The notes below the pieces were generated by a model. It searched no databases, was not told the DNA's origin, and saw only the letters and a list, made by a program, of their open reading frames with translations. A program made the translations under genes and the position numbers. From NCBI GenBank assembly GCA_020638555.1, contig JACKII010000002.1, positions 496,001 to 560,000 on the forward strand: a stretch of DNA of 64,000 nucleotides, given 5' to 3'. The stretch is from Alphaproteobacteria bacterium (GTDB lineage: Bacteria > Pseudomonadota > Alphaproteobacteria > Bin95). Position 1 is the stretch's first letter, and each line of letters opens with the position of its first letter. Of the stretch, positions 60,695 through 64,000 are shown piece after piece.

Positions 60695-61578
60695 CCGATT
60701 TCCTCGCCCGCATCGCCGCCCGCGTCGCCGCCCCCGGCGGCGGCCTGCGCCCGAACACACCCAGCCGGTTCGAGCCGACCCCCGGCCTCGCCGGCGAGCC
60801 CGGCCTGTTCGAGGTGGCGGACGAACGCGAGATCGCCGCCCCGCCGGCCAGCCAGGCCGCGGCGCGCACGCCGCCCTCCGGCATGGCCCCCGCCCCGATT
60901 GCGCCCCCGCCGGCCATGCCGCTTGAGACACCAGCGATGGGCCGGGGCCAAGCGCCTTCGGTTGCGCCACCGCCGCCACCATTGGTCGAGACGGGCAGGG
61001 GACCGGACCCGCTGGAAGCGCCGCCGGCGGTTCGGACCCGCACCCTTCCGGCCCCGCCCGCCGAGGGCTCAACGCCCGCGCCGCGCACGGCCCCCCTGCC
61101 GTCGCTGGAAGCCGACACTCCCGGACACGCCCCGCCGAACCCGCCGGCCGCGTCGCATTCGGTCGAGCATCACCACCACCCTGTCGAGCGGGTGGTCGAG
61201 CGAACCGTCCTGCCGTCACCGCCGCCGGCCGGAGCGCCGCCAGCGTCCTCGCCATTGCCCCGCGGCACAGAGTCGTCCCGGCCCACCGCCAACCGCTCGG
61301 AGCCGACCTCGCCGCCGCTGCCGCCAGAGCCGCGCCCACTCCAGGCCCGCACTGCCGCGCCCGCCCCGCCTTCCGCGCCGGCCTCGGCACGCGCACCCCG
61401 TCAGCCTGCCAGTGAGGTGCCACCGCCACCTGCGCCGGTGGTGGTGCGCATCGACCGGCTGGAGGTGCGGGTGACACCGCCCCGCAGTGCCACTCCTGCG
61501 CCCGCGGCATCCCGCCGGCCGGAGGCCGCGCCGGACCTCGACCGTTATCTGGCCCAGACGGAGGGGCGGCGCCCATGA
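60691..61578 (+). CDS. Proline-rich protein of injection system locus
   Basis: 295 residues from the ATG at 60691, coupled to the upstream stop. The first 40 residues (MTDFLARIAARVAAPGGGLRP) look amphipathic and folded. Residues about 45-245 are Pro/Ala-rich and disordered, with a His4 run at 160-163 (VEHHHHPVERVVERTV). The C-terminus VVVRIDRLEVRV (250-261) and DLDRYLAQTEGRR resemble a tail I associate with small proteins at the same position in other contractile injection loci (V-x-I-x-R-I/L-E-V-R then a D-x-Y-L motif). Function unknown: adaptor, chaperone or tether are possibilities. The overlapping upstream frame beginning at 60280 is not used. Confidence 0.72.
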   Translation: MTDFLARIAARVAAPGGGLRPNTPSRFEPTPGLAGEPGLFEVADEREIAAPPASQAAARTPPSGMAPAPIAPPPAMPLETPAMGRGQAPSVAPPPPPLVETGRGPDPLEAPPAVRTRTLPAPPAEGSTPAPRTAPLPSLEADTPGHAPPNPPAASHSVEHHHHPVERVVERTVLPSPPPAGAPPASSPLPRGTESSRPTANRSEPTSPPLPPEPRPLQARTAAPAPPSAPASARAPRQPASEVPPPPAPVVVRIDRLEVRVTPPRSATPAPAASRRPEAAPDLDRYLAQTEGRRP

Positions 61579-62864
61579 GCGACGGATACGCCATCGCCGC
61601 GGTGACCGCCGTCCTGCGGCGCACCATCCTGGAGGCGCTGTCGGCGGCCCAGGTCTCGGACGTCACCGGCACCGTGCCGGTCACCGCCCTGCCGCCGGAC
61701 CGGGTCATTCCGCCCGCCGGCGCCGAGCCGACCCAGCTCAACATTTTCCTGCACCAGGTCACCCGCAACGCCGCCTTCCGCAACTGGGACCTGCCGAGCC
61801 GCAACGCCGCCGGCGACCTGATCTCCGGCCCGCCGCTGGCCGTCGACCTGCACTATCTGATCACCGCCTACGGCGCCGAGCCCTTCTGGTCGGAAATGCT
61901 GCTGGGCCATGCCGCTCTCGCCCTGCACGAGAACGCGACCCTGACCCGACCGGCCATCGCCCGCGCCCTGTCGCCGAACCCGCCGGACCCGCTGGTGCCG
62001 GCTGTCCTGCGCAGCGCCGGCATCGAGGCGCAAATCGAACTCATCAAGCTGGTGCCCGAAGCCATCGACAGCGAGGACATGTCGCGGCTCTGGTCGGCGA
62101 TCCAGGGCCAGTATCGCGCGACCATGGCCTACCGCGCCTCTGTCGTGCTGATCGAGCCCCGGGCCGCCGGCGCCGCGCCGCCGCCGGTGCGCTCGCCGGG
62201 CGGTCGCGCGCTGCCGCTCGCCAATGTCACGCTGGAGAGCGTCGCCGCGCTCACCGGCGCCCGCGACCCGATCACCCGCGCCAGCACCATCGTCCTCTCC
62301 GGCCAGGGCTTCACGCCCGGCGAGATGACCGTGGAACTGGGCGAGACCGTGGCGACGCCGGCCGTCGGCGATGTCGGCAGCACGACCATTCAACTCGACC
62401 TGTCCGCCCTGACACCGCGCGCCGGCCTGCTGCCGCTGCGCGCACTCCGCACCCGATCGCTCGGCCCCGCGCCGACGACGCCGGCGGTCGAGGTGTCGAA
62501 CACGCTGCCGCTGACACTGCGCCCGGCGATCACCGCCAGCAATGTCGTCATCGACAGCACCGACACCGTGGATGGCCAGCCGGTTGCGAGCGGCACCGTC
62601 ACCCTGACGCTCGACCCGCCGGTGGGCCGCGATCAGCACGCGGCGATGCTGCTGAACACCGCCGGCGGCGGGCCGATGCACCGGCTGCCGGCGCCGCCGA
62701 ACAACGGCGCGGCCACCAATGTCGCCACGGTCACGCAGATCGCCTTCGCCTTCCGCCGGCTGCGCCGCGGCCCCTATCTGGTCCGCGCCTCGGTCGATGG
62801 GGCGGAGAGCGTGCTGACCGTCGACGGCAACGGCGTCTATGACGGGCCGGAGGTGACGCTCTGA
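61575..62864 (+). CDS. DUF4255 (Pvc16/Afp16-like) tail terminator with Ig-like extension
   Basis: 429 residues, overlapping the preceding stop by 4 bp. The N-terminal ~190 residues are DUF4255: LNIFLHQVTRNAAFRNWDLPS, VDLHYLITAYGAEPFWSEMLLGHAA and SRLWSAIQGQYRATMAYRASVVLI (each quoted in part). In Afp and PVC systems this protein caps the sheath/tube distal to the baseplate and sets or ends tail length. From about residue 205 to the end, the pattern of repeated beta strands (ITRASTIVLSGQGFTPGEM ... VELGETVATP) looks like one or two IPT/Ig-like domains. They would stand at the tail end, perhaps for membrane or cargo contact. Confidence 0.85.
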   Translation: MSDGYAIAAVTAVLRRTILEALSAAQVSDVTGTVPVTALPPDRVIPPAGAEPTQLNIFLHQVTRNAAFRNWDLPSRNAAGDLISGPPLAVDLHYLITAYGAEPFWSEMLLGHAALALHENATLTRPAIARALSPNPPDPLVPAVLRSAGIEAQIELIKLVPEAIDSEDMSRLWSAIQGQYRATMAYRASVVLIEPRAAGAAPPPVRSPGGRALPLANVTLESVAALTGARDPITRASTIVLSGQGFTPGEMTVELGETVATPAVGDVGSTTIQLDLSALTPRAGLLPLRALRTRSLGPAPTTPAVEVSNTLPLTLRPAITASNVVIDSTDTVDGQPVASGTVTLTLDPPVGRDQHAAMLLNTAGGGPMHRLPAPPNNGAATNVATVTQIAFAFRRLRRGPYLVRASVDGAESVLTVDGNGVYDGPEVTL

Positions 62865-64000
62865 TGCCGCTCGCCATGCCCGACACCGGCGCCAACGCCG
62901 CCCCCGGCGCGGAACTCACCCGCATCGCCCATGCGCTGGCCGCTGCCGCCGCACCGGCGGGGGAGGAGGCGCCGCCGCTGCCGCCGCGCTCCGCCGGCCC
63001 TGTGGCCGCGCTGGGCGCGCGCCTGGGCCTGACCTTGTTCGAGACCGACGTGCTGGCCTTCGCCATCGGCGTCGAGGTCAATGCGGAGATCGCGGCGCTG
63101 GCCGGCCAGGCGGCGGGCGACCCGCGCGCGAGTTTTGCCAGTTTCGGCGTGGCGCTCGCCGCCTTCGAGGATGCGGACTGGGCCGCCACCGCGCCGCATC
63201 GGCCGCTGCGCCGGCTGCGCCTGGTTTCGCTAACGGCACCGGACCGCCTGATCGCCTCGGAATTGCGGGTGGACGAGCGGGTGTTGCACGCCCTGTTCGG
63301 CGCCGACGGGCTCGACGCGCGCCTGACGCCCTATCTGCGCCCGCTCGTGGGCCTGCCGCGCCCGGCCGCGCGCCTGGGAGAGCACGCCCGCCGCGTCACG
63401 GCCCATCTGGGCGAGCGGCGGGTGCCGGGCGTTGTCCTGACCGGCCGGCATGCCGCCGACCTCCGCCTGGTGACGGCCGCGGCCGCCGGGGAGCGGCCGG
63501 TCTGGTGCCTTGCGCCCGCCGACCTGCCCGCTGCCGCTACCGAACGGGAAACCTTCGCCCGCCTCTGGGAACGCGAGGCCCGGCTGACCGGCGCCCTGCT
63601 GCTGGTGGAAGCCGAAGGCGAGGACCAACGGCTCACCCATCTGCTGGCGGACCAGCCCGGCCCCATCGTCCTCGCCGGCCAGGAGCCGCCGGCGGTCGAC
63701 CCCGCCTGGCCGGTCCTCGCCATCCCCGCCCCCGACCGCAGCGAGCAGGCGGACCTCTGGCGCCGGGCGCTGGGCGGGCAGGCGCGGCGGATGAACGGGG
63801 CCATCGACACGCTCACCCAGACCTTCGACCTGGGCGAGGCCCAGATCGGCACGCTCGCCGCCAAGCTCGGCCAGGGCAGCCGTCGGCTGGAGCAGGAGTT
63901 GTGGGAGGCCTGCCGCGGCAGCGCCCGTCCGCGCCTCGGCCAGCTGGCGCAGCGCATCGAGGCGGTGGCGGGCTGGGACGACCTCGTCCTGCCGGCCGAC
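62864..64000 (+). CDS. AAA+ ATPase of injection system (Afp15-like), N-terminal part
   Basis: Starts at ATG 62864, overlapping the previous stop as TGATG, and is open for 379 codons to the window end. The visible part is the N-terminal regulatory region: an Ala-rich helical beginning, LGLTLFETDVLAFAIGVEV, a degenerate nucleotide-binding-like segment and then RPRLGQLAQRIEAVAGWDDLVLPAD. The last phrase is what precedes the canonical AAA+ core in ATPases of Afp/PVC-type loci. Walker A and B lie beyond 64000, so ATPase activity is inferred. In Afp systems this protein is needed for assembly. Confidence 0.83.
   Translation, partial: MPLAMPDTGANAAPGAELTRIAHALAAAAAPAGEEAPPLPPRSAGPVAALGARLGLTLFETDVLAFAIGVEVNAEIAALAGQAAGDPRASFASFGVALAAFEDADWAATAPHRPLRRLRLVSLTAPDRLIASELRVDERVLHALFGADGLDARLTPYLRPLVGLPRPAARLGEHARRVTAHLGERRVPGVVLTGRHAADLRLVTAAAAGERPVWCLAPADLPAAATERETFARLWEREARLTGALLLVEAEGEDQRLTHLLADQPGPIVLAGQEPPAVDPAWPVLAIPAPDRSEQADLWRRALGGQARRMNGAIDTLTQTFDLGEAQIGTLAAKLGQGSRRLEQELWEACRGSARPRLGQLAQRIEAVAGWDDLVLPAD

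Noticed and set aside
57405..64000. Type VI secretion system
   Set aside because: No TssB/TssC two-piece sheath, TssJLM membrane complex or ClpV is present; the sheath is single-chain and DUF4255 and the ATPase are of Afp/PVC type.
57405..64000. Complete prophage
   Set aside because: No integrase, attachment repeats, capsid, portal or terminase genes in the visible part, and an upstream region without phage genes.

Overview
The window is a GC-rich chromosomal segment (roughly two thirds G+C by eye) from an alphaproteobacterium. I infer this from the gene orders: yajC-secD-secF with an NDUFAF3-like gene, tig-clpP-clpX-lon-HU interleaved with tRNAs, and a complete nuoA-N operon that runs on into birA-coaX-rnj-mce-DUF1467. 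The Rhodospirillales and neighbouring orders are plausible; I cannot name a species.

Layout. 1-2985: two minus-strand hydantoinase/oxoprolinase genes (hyuB cut by the window edge, hyuA). 3069-6486: the Sec accessory operon yajC-secD-secF and an NDUFAF3/Mth938-like gene. 6749-15275: a DUF815 ATPase, an SsuD-like monooxygenase, an EamA transporter, a ParE/ParD-like toxin-antitoxin pair, a stand-alone biotin carrier protein, beta-carbonic anhydrase, formate-THF ligase, and a small PepSY / COG4705 membrane protein / LuxR group. 15356-29913: a loose accessory stretch with two thiamine-diphosphate enzymes, a pirin, two luciferase-like oxidoreductases, nitronate monooxygenase, two SMP-30 lactonase-like proteins, DUF2848, an MsbA-like ABC exporter and a phosphatase. 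Its intergenic gaps hold large palindromic repeats. 29978-37811: tRNA-Leu, tig, clpP, clpX, lon, HU, tRNA-Val, an SDR, tRNA-Asp. 38004-56175: complex I and the genes read on from it, ending in a clear terminator. 56458-56943: a VOC-family protein behind a structured leader.

57405-64000 is the most distinctive region. It is the start of a contractile injection system locus: tail sheath, tail tube, a double CxxC protein resembling T4 baseplate gp26, a proline-rich protein with a conserved-looking C-terminal tail, a DUF4255 (Pvc16/Afp16-like) tail-terminator with an Ig-like extension, and the N-terminal part of an Afp15-like AAA+ ATPase cut by the window end. Four successive junctions overlap or are very close, so the set looks like one transcription unit, preceded by an AT-rich leader with a sigma70-like promoter. 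There are no capsid, terminase or integrase genes and no type VI genes, so an extracellular or cytoplasmic contractile injection system fits better than a prophage or T6SS. Cargo, spike, LysM and baseplate wedge genes should lie to the right of the window.

Long open frames antisense to most genes are a by-product of the high GC content and were not called. No rRNA, CRISPR array, insertion sequence or integrase was seen.
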